NCBI RefSeq assembly: GCF_020740795.1
Contig: NC_067305.1
Span: 806,001-870,000 of the forward strand
DNA from: Apus apus
Taxonomy: Eukaryota; Chordata; Aves; Apodiformes; Apodidae
Reading direction: 5' to 3'
Length of the DNA: 64,000 nt
In this document: positions 56,211 through 64,000 of the stretch, one piece after another
Layout: each line of letters begins with the position of its first letter
Position numbering within the stretch: the first letter of the stretch is position 1
Notes under the pieces: model-generated
The model's input: the letters and a program-made list of their open reading frames with translations, nothing else
The model's database searches: none
What the model was told of the DNA's origin: nothing
Translations under genes and position numbers: made by a program

Positions 56211-56570
56211 CTTATTCAGAAGGAAAAAATGGAGATAGAAGCAGAACCGTGTGCAGGGACAGCTGGAGCCCTTGAGAATTCATAAAAATCAGTCCAAGTA
56301 CCAGTTGCAGCTACAGCCCGTACGCACAAAACCCCCACAAGACCCCACACCAGCAACCCGGAGCCCCCAGACCCCCACAAAGCACCCGGCGCTGAACAAT
56401 CAGAGGGTCGGAGCCATGAAGAGCACGTCGAGACCCCGAGCTCGGCAGCCGAGAGCAGCTTCGGAGCCAGGGGAGCTGGGGGACCCGGCGGGTGCGCTGG
56501 GACCCGAGGGACCCCGAGGGACCCCCGAGGGGCCGGGGGTCTGCGGCGCCGGCGGGGACAGGGTCGTGCG

Positions 56571-57168
56571 GGGGGACACGGGCAGCGCCGCGCGAGGGGA
56601 CACGGGGGGACACGGGGGGGCACATGGGGGGACACACGAGGGGACACGGGGGGACACACGAGGGGACACACGAGGGGACACGGGGACACACGGGGACACA
56701 CGAGGGGACACACGGGGGGACACACGAGGGGACACACGAGGGGACACGGGGGGACACGGGGACACACGGGGGGACACACGAGGGGACACACGGGGGGACA
56801 CACGAGGGGACACGGGGGGACACGGGGACACACGGGGGGACACACGAGGGGACACACGGGGGGACACACGAGGGGACACGGGGACACACGAGGGGACACG
56901 GGGGGACACGGGGACACACGAGGGGACACACGGGGGGACAGGGGACACGAGGGAACACACGGGGGGACACGGGGGGACACACGAGGGGACACACGGGGAC
57001 ACACGAGGGGACACACGGGGACACGGGGGACACACGAGGGGACACGGGGGGACACGGGGGGACACACGAGGGGACACGGGGGGACACGGGGGGACACACG
57101 GGGGGACACACGAGGGGACACGGGGGGACACGGGGGGACACACGGGGACACGGGGACACGAGGACCCC
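56571..57168 (+). repeat. GGGGACACACGA/GGGGACACGG minisatellite
   Basis: About 600 bp of 10- and 12-bp units of the form G4-6 ACAC(AC) G(A/G), with minor variants (e.g. 'ggggacaggggacacgagggaac' near 56935). The + strand is a continuous series of G-runs of 4 to 6 separated by 4-8 nt, which is ideal for G-quadruplex folding. The minus strand is C-rich and could form i-motifs. The unit lacks stop codons in most phases, so spurious frames of 282-465 codons run through it on both strands. It ends about 140 bp before the NDUFA11 ATG. Confidence 0.97.
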
Positions 57169-57259
57169 CCAGGGCCCCCCCCCCCCCCCCTCCTCCCCTC
57201 GCGCAGCCGCAGCTGCCGCCGCGGGGGGCGGGGCCCTGGCGGGCGGGGCGGGGCCGAGA

Positions 57260-57269
57260 TCTCGCGAGA
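57260..57269. promoter_or_regulatory. NDUFA11: CGCG element TCTCGCGAGA
   Basis: A perfect 10-bp palindrome identical to the conserved CGCG promoter element, reported to be bound by BANP in a methylation-sensitive way. It lies between the GC boxes and the start codon. Occupancy is inferred. Confidence 0.75.
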
Positions 57270-57309
57270 GCGCGGCGGGCGCGCGGTGCGGCCGTGGCCT
57301 TGCGGCGCC

Positions 57310-57391
57310 ATGTCGGGCTACTGGGACGGCCCCGAGGGCGAGCAGTGCCCGCGCCGGGCCTGGCTGGCCACGCGCGTGGGCGCCGCCGCGG
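57310..57391 (+). CDS. NDUFA11: NDUFA11 coding exon 1
   Basis: Encodes [20 protein letters not shown] and then TRVGAAA plus one base. Donor is GCGG|gtgggc. The initiation context gcgccATGT is adequate. Confidence 0.93.
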
Positions 57392-60300
57392 GTGGGCGGG
57401 GTGCGGGGCCGGGGGGCCGGGGAGCGGGGCCGGGGGCGGCGGGGCGCGGGGCTGACGCCGCCCTGTCTTTGCAGGCCTGGTCGGGGCGGCCTATCGCATC
57501 ATCCTGCTGCAGCCCAGCTCGGCCCTGGCCGCTCTGCAGATGGCGGCCGCGGACACCGTCACCATGGGTAAGGACCGTGCCCGGCCCGGCCCGCTTTCCT
57601 CTCGCGCCTTCCTCCCCCGCTCACCTGCCAGGCCGGTCGTGGCGGTAAGGACAGAGCCAGGAGCCAAAACGGCTTGAGAGCAGAGAGGTCAGAGCTTTGC
57701 AGCGGGTGTTTCCTTTGGCTGTTTCCTCCCAGACGGTACTTACTGATCAAATTGGAAAATAATAGGATAAGTTATTCACACCTGGATGATTTTTTTTTCT
57801 GCGGGATAGTGTAACACCAGGTATCATTCAGGTGACAGCAAAAGAAACTCTTGGGTTAATGCTTGAGACAGAAAACAGCCGTGGTAGTTCAGGCTGAAGA
57901 TAAATCTGAGCTGGTCTGTGCCTCCCATCTTTATTTAAAGACAGGTTCTTTATTTGAAGTTTAGGTAATGCATTTTTCTGCAATCTAAAGTATAAAGTAC
58001 ATGGTTTCAGGATTTGCAAAACAGTTGGTGTATGGACAACATAGAGTGGTAACAAGTATTTTTTACTTCATATATTTAGGCATTGCTCTTAATGAACTGC
58101 TCTTGCTGAAGAGCAACCACAGTGCTTTTGATAGCAAAAGGAACATTTTTCCCCCTGTCATGCTCTGTTGCCAAGAAGGAACCACGTAGGTGTCTTGAGT
58201 TGCCCAGGTTTTGTAAGAGAAAGTGGTCACTGAAGAGAGAAGCAGGGAACTGAGGGGTTGTTCCAGGTGCACATCCACAGCTGGCAAGTGCACAGTTTCC
58301 TTCTCACCAAACTTGTTTTTCAGTGTAGTTTGGTGGCTTCTGTCACCTCTGTCTCTCCCTGTGCTCTGAGCTGGAAGCAGGTCCATAAGCAGGCCAGATC
58401 TGTTTTAGAGCTTTGCAGCCGGACCTGGAATCTCCTCTAATGAGCTGAGCCATAGAAGGTCATTATAATGGACCACATAATGTGACAAATTACAGTTGCT
58501 ATAGATCTGGTAATCCTACCCCAGGGTATTGGCTCCTCTCACCAGTTCTCACACATTAGGAAGAGCTTATCCTGCCCCCTGTTATGGGGCCAGAACCTGT
58601 GGTGTAAAGCTGGATGCTTCACGTACAGATTCCGTGGTGCAAAGCAAGGAAGCTGAAATACAGTCATTGGTCTGTGGGTTTTGTTTCCTCACTGCTCTTT
58701 TCAGTTGACTTTAGACTCAAGTGCATTTTCTGCTAAAAAACCAGGGGTTTGTAGCATAAGCTTGTGGTTCAGTAGTTTAGCACAGAGTCTGAGCATTTTT
58801 ATCCTAGGCGTATTTGTTATTCCCAAGAAAGATGGATTGAAATCTGCCGATGGTGCCTGGTAGCCAGTTTCATATGTCATGATCAAGAACTTGTGCTAGA
58901 GGCAAAGGAAACCTTTCAGTGTGTTTGCTTGACACAGCTGTTTGCCAGACTTTCCAGTTAGGTACATCAGGGTCTGGGGAGATGAGGTATGTAATTCAGT
59001 GAACAGGACAATGCTACTTTGAAAGTTCTTCATTCAGTTTATGAAATCAATTTACAAAATCAAAATCTGCTTGCAAAGAGAATAATTTACAAACTCCACT
59101 TTTCTACTATCCAAAGATTGTTGGGTGCTTCAGGGCAGGCAGAGGAATAAAGTGACAGGACAAACTGACCTTAGGGAGAGCAGAGACCCCTGAGTTTCTC
59201 TCCCTGGATCCCTGTGAGGTGGGTTCACAGGGACTCGTGAGCTGAGTGTCAGCACAGACCTGAACACAGCTCTGCTGTCCCCTACACCAGGGGGAGTGTC
59301 CTACAGAGAAATGTTCCTTTACTCCCAGTTGTGTGGGGTGGCTCCATTGCCCCATGTGGAGGGGCTCTAATAACCCTGCTGGATGTGCTGATGTTTCTCC
59401 ATAGCTGTTTGGAGGCAGCTGCCCCGGTGCTGCCACAGTGCAGGTTCCTGGGGACCTGCAGGGCACAGGGTGGCTGCATGGCTGGGCTGGAGGAGGTACC
59501 AGAAGGAACCGAGAAGGACTTGGGAGTGATGATGGACTAGAAGCTCAACATGAGCTGGAAACGTGCGCCTGCAGCCATGAAATCAACTCTATCCTGGGCT
59601 GCATTAAAAGCAGCATGGCCAGCAGGTCCAGGAAGGGGATTCTCCCCTTTTACTCAGCTCTTGTAAGACCTCACCTGGAGCACTGTGTCCAGTTCTGGAG
59701 CCCCCAACATAAGAAGGACATGGAGCTCTGGGAGAGGGTCCGGAGGAGGCCACAGAGATGAGCCAAGGGCTGGAGCAGCTCTGCTCTGGAGACAGGTTGG
59801 GAGAGTTGGGAGTTCAGCCTAGAGAAGAGAAGGCTCCAGGGAGACCTTAGAGCACCTTCCAGTGTCTGAAGGGGCTCCAGGAAAGCTGGGGAGGGGCTCC
59901 AGGAAAGCTGGGGAGGGACTTGGGACAAGGACAGGGAGGGATGGGAGCAGGGGGAATGAATTAAAAGTGGAAGAGGCCAGACATCAGGAGGAAATTCTTT
60001 GCTGTGAGGGTGATGAGACTCTGGCCCAGGTTGCCCAGGGAAGCTGTGGCTGCCCCATCCCTGGCAGTGTTGAAGGGCAGGTTGGATGGGGCTTGGAGCA
60101 ACCTGGGCTGCTGGGAGGTGTCCCTGCCCATGCAGGGGGGTGGGACTGGATGATCTTTAAGGTCCCTTCCAGCCCAAACTAGTCCGTGATTCTATGACTT
60201 GTATAATTCTGAGTCTCTCACCATAGTGGTCAGGATGTGGTCCCCCTGGGTAACCAAAAGCAGATCTTAACTTTTCCTCACCTCACTGGCACTGTGTGTC

Positions 60301-62036
60301 TCAGAAATGTACTTTGTGTGTATGTAAGTCTTAGTTCCTCACAGGAGTTTGTTTTGATTTTCCACCTCTTGTTTACAGCTACACTAGGAGCTGTGTTTGG
60401 CGTAACGACCTGCCTCAGTGCCCAGGTCCGAGAGGAACCAGAGGATCCCTTAAACTACTTCATAGGTGGATGTGCAACTGGAGCTGTCTTAGGTGCAAGA
60501 GGTACATGTGGGTAGTGCCTGGAATGAAATGAAGCCTTTCTGGTTTTAGTCCTATTAGGGAAAAATTGAAAATAATCTTGATGTCAGGCATATCATAGAA
60601 CGATTTGAGTTGGAAGGGACCTTGAAGATCATCCAGTTCCAACTCCCCTGCATGGGCAGGGACACCACCCACTAGAGCTGGCTGCTCAGAGCCCCATCCA
60701 GTGTGCCCTTCAACACTTCCAGGGATGGAGCTTCCACAGCTTCTCTGGACAACCTGTACAAGTGTCTCATCACCCTCACAGTAAAGAATTTCCTCCTGAT
60801 CTCTAACCTAAGTCTCCCTCTTACAGTTTGAAGCCTTCCCCCCTTGTCCTCTCATTACAAGCCCTTGTAAAAAGTCCTTCCCCATCTTTCCTGGAGCCCC
60901 TTCAGGTACTGGTATATGGTAAAGATTCATCTCAGCATGCAAACTCCATACCAGTTTGGTGCTCCATCCTATGCCCCTGCTAAAAGGCACAGGGCTGCAG
61001 AGGAGACCAGAGATAACCTGGAGCTGCTGCACAGAATGAAAAAGGGTCTGACCCAGTACTGCCAGTTACAACTTTAAATTGCAGGGTATGAAAAACATAA
61101 TTGTGGAGATCCATGTTTTCTTGGAAATAAATGTGATTTATTTTACATGGAGAATATCTGCCTTCTGAGTTCTTCATGCACTCTGAGGGACAGGCTGTAC
61201 CTTGCTGCTCTTCACTCCTGTGAGCAGTGACAGGACTGGGGGAAATGGCAGAAGCTGCATCAGGGGAGGTTTAGGTTGGATATCAGGAGAAGGTTTTTCA
61301 CCCAGAGGGTGCTTGAGCGCTGTAACCAGCTCCCCAGGGCAGTGGTCACAGCACCAAGGCTGCCTGAGTTCAAAGAAGCCTTTGGATGATGCTCCCAGGT
61401 ACACAGGGTGTTTCTCGGGGTGCCCTACACAGGGACAGGAGTTGGACTCGTGATCCTGATGAGTCCCTTCCAACTCAGCATGTTCTATGGTTCTTTCTCC
61501 TGTGATCCTGTCAGGCTCAATTAGCTCCTGCAGGTATTTGTACAGCTCTGTTTTCTGTGGGCCTGTTAAAGATGAGATGTATTGAAGTTGTAATTGTGAA
61601 AAATAATTAATCTTTGCTTTTTCTAGTTGTTGAGCTCATGAGAGGTTGAAGCAGTGTTTGTTACTTTTGTCACTGAAATAAGCAATTTAAGGTTGTGTAA
61701 GGAGATGGCATGATGGATTATAGAAATTGATATTTCAAACTGCAAGCTAAAAGCCTGAGAAAACAATTTTTAAACGTCACTTTTCTGATTTCTTGTGGCA
61801 AACAACATTACTGATGAGCAAGGGACTGTGAGTAAGTCTTGGAAAAATTGCAGAATCTGTCAAGATCTACTGTATAGTACTTGTGCCCTAACAGATCCTC
61901 TGTGGTTTGATTGTGTTTTCCAGCCCACAGTTACATGACTGGCACCACTGCGTGTTTGGGGCTTGGAATTACTGCTGCTCTGATCAAGATCGGCAACAAG
62001 GAGGGCTGGAGGCTGACGGGGCCTCCCAAGCTGTGA
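57310..62036 (+). CDS. NDUFA11: NADH dehydrogenase (ubiquinone) 1 alpha subcomplex subunit 11, B14.7 (whole coding span, 4 exons)
   Basis: An accessory membrane-arm subunit of mitochondrial complex I in the inner membrane. It belongs to the Tim17/Tim22/Tim23 fold family and is needed for assembly and stability, not catalysis. Exons 57310-57391, 57475-57567, 60379-60501 and 61924-62036 join to 411 nt, giving 136 aa (human 141). N-terminus [13 protein letters not shown] parallels human QYWDIPDGTDC. Four short hydrophobic segments follow: [17 protein letters not shown] (about 23-39), [14 protein letters not shown] (60-73), [13 protein letters not shown] (86-98) and [16 protein letters not shown] (107-122). 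[13 protein letters not shown] matches the human DPLNYFLGGCAGG. The start is the first ATG in the CpG island and gives the family's N-terminus. The gene follows RANBP3 in the same orientation, as in human. Confidence 0.95.
57475..57567 (+). CDS. NDUFA11: NDUFA11 coding exon 2
   Basis: Encodes [20 protein letters not shown] and then [11 protein letters not shown] plus one base, containing the end of the first membrane segment. Intron 1 is only 83 bp and GC-rich. Acceptor is tttgcag|GC and donor is GG|gtaagg. Confidence 0.94.
57568..60378 (+). other. NDUFA11: NDUFA11 intron 2 (2.8 kb)
   Basis: AT-rich from about 57740, with a large CR1 copy at about 59430-60198. A GC-moderate stretch at 59100-59430 may be an older part of the same element. 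No additional exon was seen. Confidence 0.78.
59430..60198 (+). mobile_element. CR1 LINE 3' half with tail
   Basis: Sense strand: 'gagaaggacttgggagtga', 'gggctgcattaaaagcagca', 'cctcacctggagcactgtg', 'aagaaggacatggagctctg', 'agaagagaaggctccaggga', 'ggttgcccagggaagctgtg' and a tail 'gtcccttccagcccaaac' then 'tgattctatgac'. Compared with related copies it contains an exact 22-bp tandem duplication (59871-59892 and 59893-59914). Confidence 0.93.
60379..60501 (+). CDS. NDUFA11: NDUFA11 coding exon 3
   Basis: Encodes [20 protein letters not shown] and then [20 protein letters not shown] and R. It is the most conserved part of the protein, holding membrane segments two and three with the polar VREEPEDP loop between. 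Acceptor is tttacag|CT and donor is AG|gtacat. Confidence 0.96.
60593..60985 (-). mobile_element. CR1 LINE 3' fragment
   Basis: Starts 'tatcatagaacgatttgagt', with 'catgggcagggacaccaccc', 'cttctctggacaacctgtac', 'ccccttgtcctctcattac' and 'tcctggagccccttcaggtac'. It starts 90 bp after exon 3; the 5'-truncated end is approximate. Confidence 0.9.
61200..61496 (+). mobile_element. CR1 3' end, same subfamily as 19945-20510
   Basis: Sense strand: 'cttcactcctgtgagcagtg', 'gcagaagctgcatcagggga', 'ggttggatatcaggagaagg', 'gcagtggtcacagcacc', 'gtgccctacacagggacagg' and the tail 'gagtcccttccaactcag'. It is very similar along its full length to 20218-20510. Confidence 0.93.
61924..62036 (+). CDS. NDUFA11: NDUFA11 coding exon 4 and stop
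   Basis: Encodes [20 protein letters not shown] and then [17 protein letters not shown], ending TGA (62034-62036). AHSY corresponds to human THNY, and GW followed by a PPKL end corresponds to GWEVFAKPKV. Acceptor is ttttccag|CC. Confidence 0.95.
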
Positions 62037-62082
62037 ATGTTGCCTCTCCTCCCTGGATGCTGTGTGTAAGCAGGTGTTGAGT

Positions 62083-62088
62083 AATAAA
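62083..62088 (+). terminator. NDUFA11: NDUFA11 polyadenylation signal
   Basis: AATAAA 47 bp after the stop codon, with a T/G-rich stretch from about 62105 to 62150. This gives a very short 3' UTR of about 65-75 nt, normal for this gene class. Confidence 0.85.
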
Positions 62089-62104
62089 GATACTGTCACA
62101 TCAG

Positions 62105-62329
62105 CAGTTGTCACAAAGTCTTGCTGTTGTGGGGCTGTTGGTGGGGTCGGGGCTGGGCTGAGCAGCTGGGACAGCTGGGTTGGCCACTCCCGCACTTCAC
62201 CTCCGTGTCTGTTGTGCACACAGGCTGGAGGGGAACAATTACTGGCTTTAGGCTGGACTTGTAGGAGTTCCTCTTGTGGCTTTGAGTGGGTCCAGAGAAT
62301 TTTTGCCAGGGATTGGGACTGCACTGCAC
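62105..62329. other. Downstream flank of NDUFA11
   Basis: Short GC-moderate sequence between the NDUFA11 end and the next CR1. No feature was recognised. Confidence 0.5.
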
Positions 62330-63050
62330 TGAGTGGCCAGCAGGAGCAGGGATGTGATTCTCCCCCTGTGCTCAGCACTGGTGAGGCCTCACCTCGAGTT
62401 CTGGGTGCAGCTCTGGGCCCCTCACTGCAAGAAGGATCTTGAGGTGCTGGAGCAGGTCCAGAGGAGAGCACCGAGGTGAAGGGATCAGAGGGAAAGTCTG
62501 ATGAGAGGCTGAGGGAGCTGGGGTTGTTTATCCTGGAGGAGACTCGGGGGACTTCTCACTCTCTACAACCACCTGAAGGGAGGTTGTGCTCAGGTGAGGT
62601 CTGGGCACTTCTCCCAGGAAACCAGTGACAGGAGCAGAGGGCCTGGCCTGAAGCTGCTCCAGGGGAGGTTTAGGTTGGATATCAGGAAGCATTTCCTCTT
62701 GGAAAGGGTGATCAGACATTGGGATGGACTGCCCAGGGAAGTGGTGGAGGCACCATTCCTGGAGGTGTTCAAGGAAAGGCTGATGTAGCACTTAGTGTCA
62801 TGGTCTGGAGATGTGGTGGTGTTGGTCATAGGCTGGACTTGATGATCTCAGAGGTCTTTTCAGGCCTCACAGAATCTTAGGGGGGTTGGAAGGGACCTCG
62901 AAAGATCACCCAGTCCAACACCCCTGCCAGAGCAGGACCAGTGAGAGCACATCACACAGGAATGTGTCCAGGCGGGTTTTGAATTTCTCCAGCAAGGGAG
63001 ACTCCACAGCCTCTCTGGGTAGCCTCAATAACTCTGTGATTCTCTGAGTC
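62330..63050 (+). mobile_element. CR1 LINE 3' half, interrupted by another CR1
   Basis: Sense strand from 'gagtggccagcaggagcagg' through 'gtgaggcctcacctcgag', 'ccactgcaagaaggatcttg' type text, 'aggttggatatcaggaagca' and 'gaagtggtggaggcacca' to 'cttgatgatctcagaggtc'. Its tail resumes at about 63022 as 'gcctcaataactctgtgatt'. The gap is filled by a minus-strand CR1 end. Confidence 0.88.
62870..63021 (-). mobile_element. CR1 3' end nested in a + strand CR1
   Basis: Antisense: 'cagaatcttaggggggttgg', 'gggacctcgaaagatcaccc', 'cacaggaatgtgtccaggcg' and 'gagactccacagcctctct'. GCCTCA occurs at each border (62864-62869 and 63022-63027), consistent with a target-site duplication at the host element's tail. 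Confidence 0.85.
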
Positions 63051-63059
63051 CATCAGTTA

Positions 63060-63500
63060 GGGTTTGGAGCCCACAACTTCAGGGTTAGAATTGGGGTATA
63101 GCAGAGGTTGGACAGGATCCCTGGAGATCTCGCTGCTCAAGGTTGCAGCAGGTTGCTCAGGGCTGTGTCTGGTTGAATTTTCTATGCATGTTTGCAAACT
63201 TGTCAGCAAAGCCACCAAGAAGGTGTAGAGGGTAGAGGCAGAAGATGCACAAGAAATGGTGAGAACTGCATCGTTCAGCCTGGACCAAAAAAGGTCAAGG
63301 GCTGATTTAATACTGGATTTTCACAACTTGATGGCTTCAGAAAAGGCAGACTTGGATGAAAGGATGAGAAATAACAAGCACAAGTGGCAGAAAGTGAAAT
63401 TCTAACTAGATAGAAGGGGAAAAAAAGTTCTCACAGTTGGGGTAGAAAAGTGCTGAAAAATCGACTTGGAGAGGCTGTGAAATCATCTTTGGGGATGCAG
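63060..63500. mobile_element. Decayed CR1-like pieces
   Basis: Near 63120-63180, 'agcaggttgctcagggctgtg' resembles antisense CR1. Near 63270-63410, 'cgttcagcctggacc' then a 'gatagaaggggaaaaaa' segment resembles a sense copy of another CR1 group. Both are strongly diverged and the boundaries are uncertain. Confidence 0.4.
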
Positions 63501-64000
63501 AATTCAACCAGAGAGATGGGAACATGTGGGTGCAGGGACGGGACATTTGGGGGTGGGAATGCAAGTTAATGGAGGCAGGAAATGTGGGCACTAGGGAAAG
63601 CAGGGTTTTGGGGCAGGGGAGCAGAGGGAGGTGTGAGGGGACAGGAGACAAAGGTACTGAGGGCCCCAAGGACAGCAGAGGAGAGGACAGAGCAACACGG
63701 GGAGACACAGTCACAGCCCTGGCAGGTTGTGCTGCTCCCTGGTGTGTACTATCTGTGGACAGGAGAGTGTCCTGGGGGGCACAGGATGGTCCTGGAGCAG
63801 CTGGAGCTGAGCCAAGGGGACCCTGTCCTGCTGTGCTCCCTGGCTGGGGCACCCATGGCTCTTCAGTACTGGGTGGGGTGTCAGTGGGGTTGGGTTCCAG
63901 TTCAGGAGCACAGTGGGAGTGGGGGGCTGTCACCCCCCACGGGGTGAGCAGGGTTTGTTTCTCTCCCACTTGAGGACTTTTGAGGGGGCCCTGCTTTACC
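63501..64000. other. Unrecognised GC-richer end of window
   Basis: Purine-rich on the + strand, with open frames on both strands (minus 63406-63969, plus 63524-63973) that are Pro/Ser- or Gly-rich and resemble no family I know. In human the next genes are FUT genes, but no fucosyltransferase sequence was recognised. Confidence 0.35.

Larger units (their letters stand above)
57169..57480 (+). promoter_or_regulatory. NDUFA11: NDUFA11 CpG-island promoter
   Basis: Very GC- and CpG-rich, TATA-less. It starts with a C-run (57176-57190) and has GC boxes of the ggggcggggc type at about 57223-57255. A TCTCGCGAGA element lies 41 bp upstream of the ATG. The island extends into exon 2. This layout fits a ubiquitously expressed mitochondrial gene. 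Confidence 0.85.

Noticed and set aside
56251-57648. 465-codon + strand frame with many RGD tripeptides, and overlapping 282-359-codon frames on both strands
   Set aside because: They all run through the GGGGACAC minisatellite, whose units lack stops in most phases. The frames overlap one another, are repetitive, and the 465-codon one crosses NDUFA11 exon 1 in another phase. This is composition, not coding.
63406-63973. 187-codon minus and 149-codon plus frames at the window end
   Set aside because: They overlap in opposite directions, are Pro/Ser or Gly biased, and have no recognisable domain. Probably composition; kept only as an unrecognised region.

Overview
This is nuclear DNA from a vertebrate, almost certainly a bird. 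Two orthologues of human 19p13.3 genes lie head-to-tail on the + strand, and nearly all recognisable interspersed repeats are CR1 LINE fragments, the dominant retroelement of birds. Crocodilians and turtles also carry CR1, so a non-avian sauropsid is not formally excluded. There are no bacterial genes, operons or CRISPR arrays, so nearly all long open frames here are chance or repeat-derived.

Layout. 1-3362: upstream flank with CR1 remnants, an unrecognised GC-richer stretch and a 1.8 kb (CA)/(ACTCAC) microsatellite. 3363-3900: CpG-island promoter and first exon of RANBP3. 3527-50879: RANBP3, which I could assemble as 18 coding exons with GT-AG borders and unbroken phase (1,746 nt, 581 aa). 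Its introns carry many CR1 pieces on both strands, including a 1.85 kb reverse-transcriptase-bearing fossil (4740-6596) and a far older one (about 40640-42860). 50880-about 51960: RANBP3 3' UTR with clustered AATAAA signals. 51960-56570: intergenic, with no convincing protein gene. 56571-57168: a G-run minisatellite abutting the NDUFA11 promoter. 57310-62036: NDUFA11, 4 coding exons (136 aa), with a poly(A) signal at 62083. 62330-64000: CR1 copies, one nested in another, then unrecognised sequence.

Biology. RANBP3 is a nuclear Ran-binding cofactor of CRM1 (XPO1) export. NDUFA11 is a membrane subunit of mitochondrial complex I. Their proximity is conserved synteny, not functional coupling. Both have TATA-less CpG promoters with housekeeping-type elements: a palindromic NRF1 site for RANBP3, and a TCTCGCGAGA element with GC boxes for NDUFA11.

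I found no novel protein system. The less ordinary features are the two large ACAC-containing tandem arrays, one directly upstream of each promoter. The NDUFA11 array has strong G-quadruplex potential on one strand. Also notable are a candidate minus-strand transcript end within the intergenic region, the apparent lack of VMAC and CAPS between the two genes, and a CR1-in-CR1 insertion with matching 6-bp flanks. Exon borders were derived by reading splice sites and phase against remembered human RANBP3 and NDUFA11; no alignment was run.
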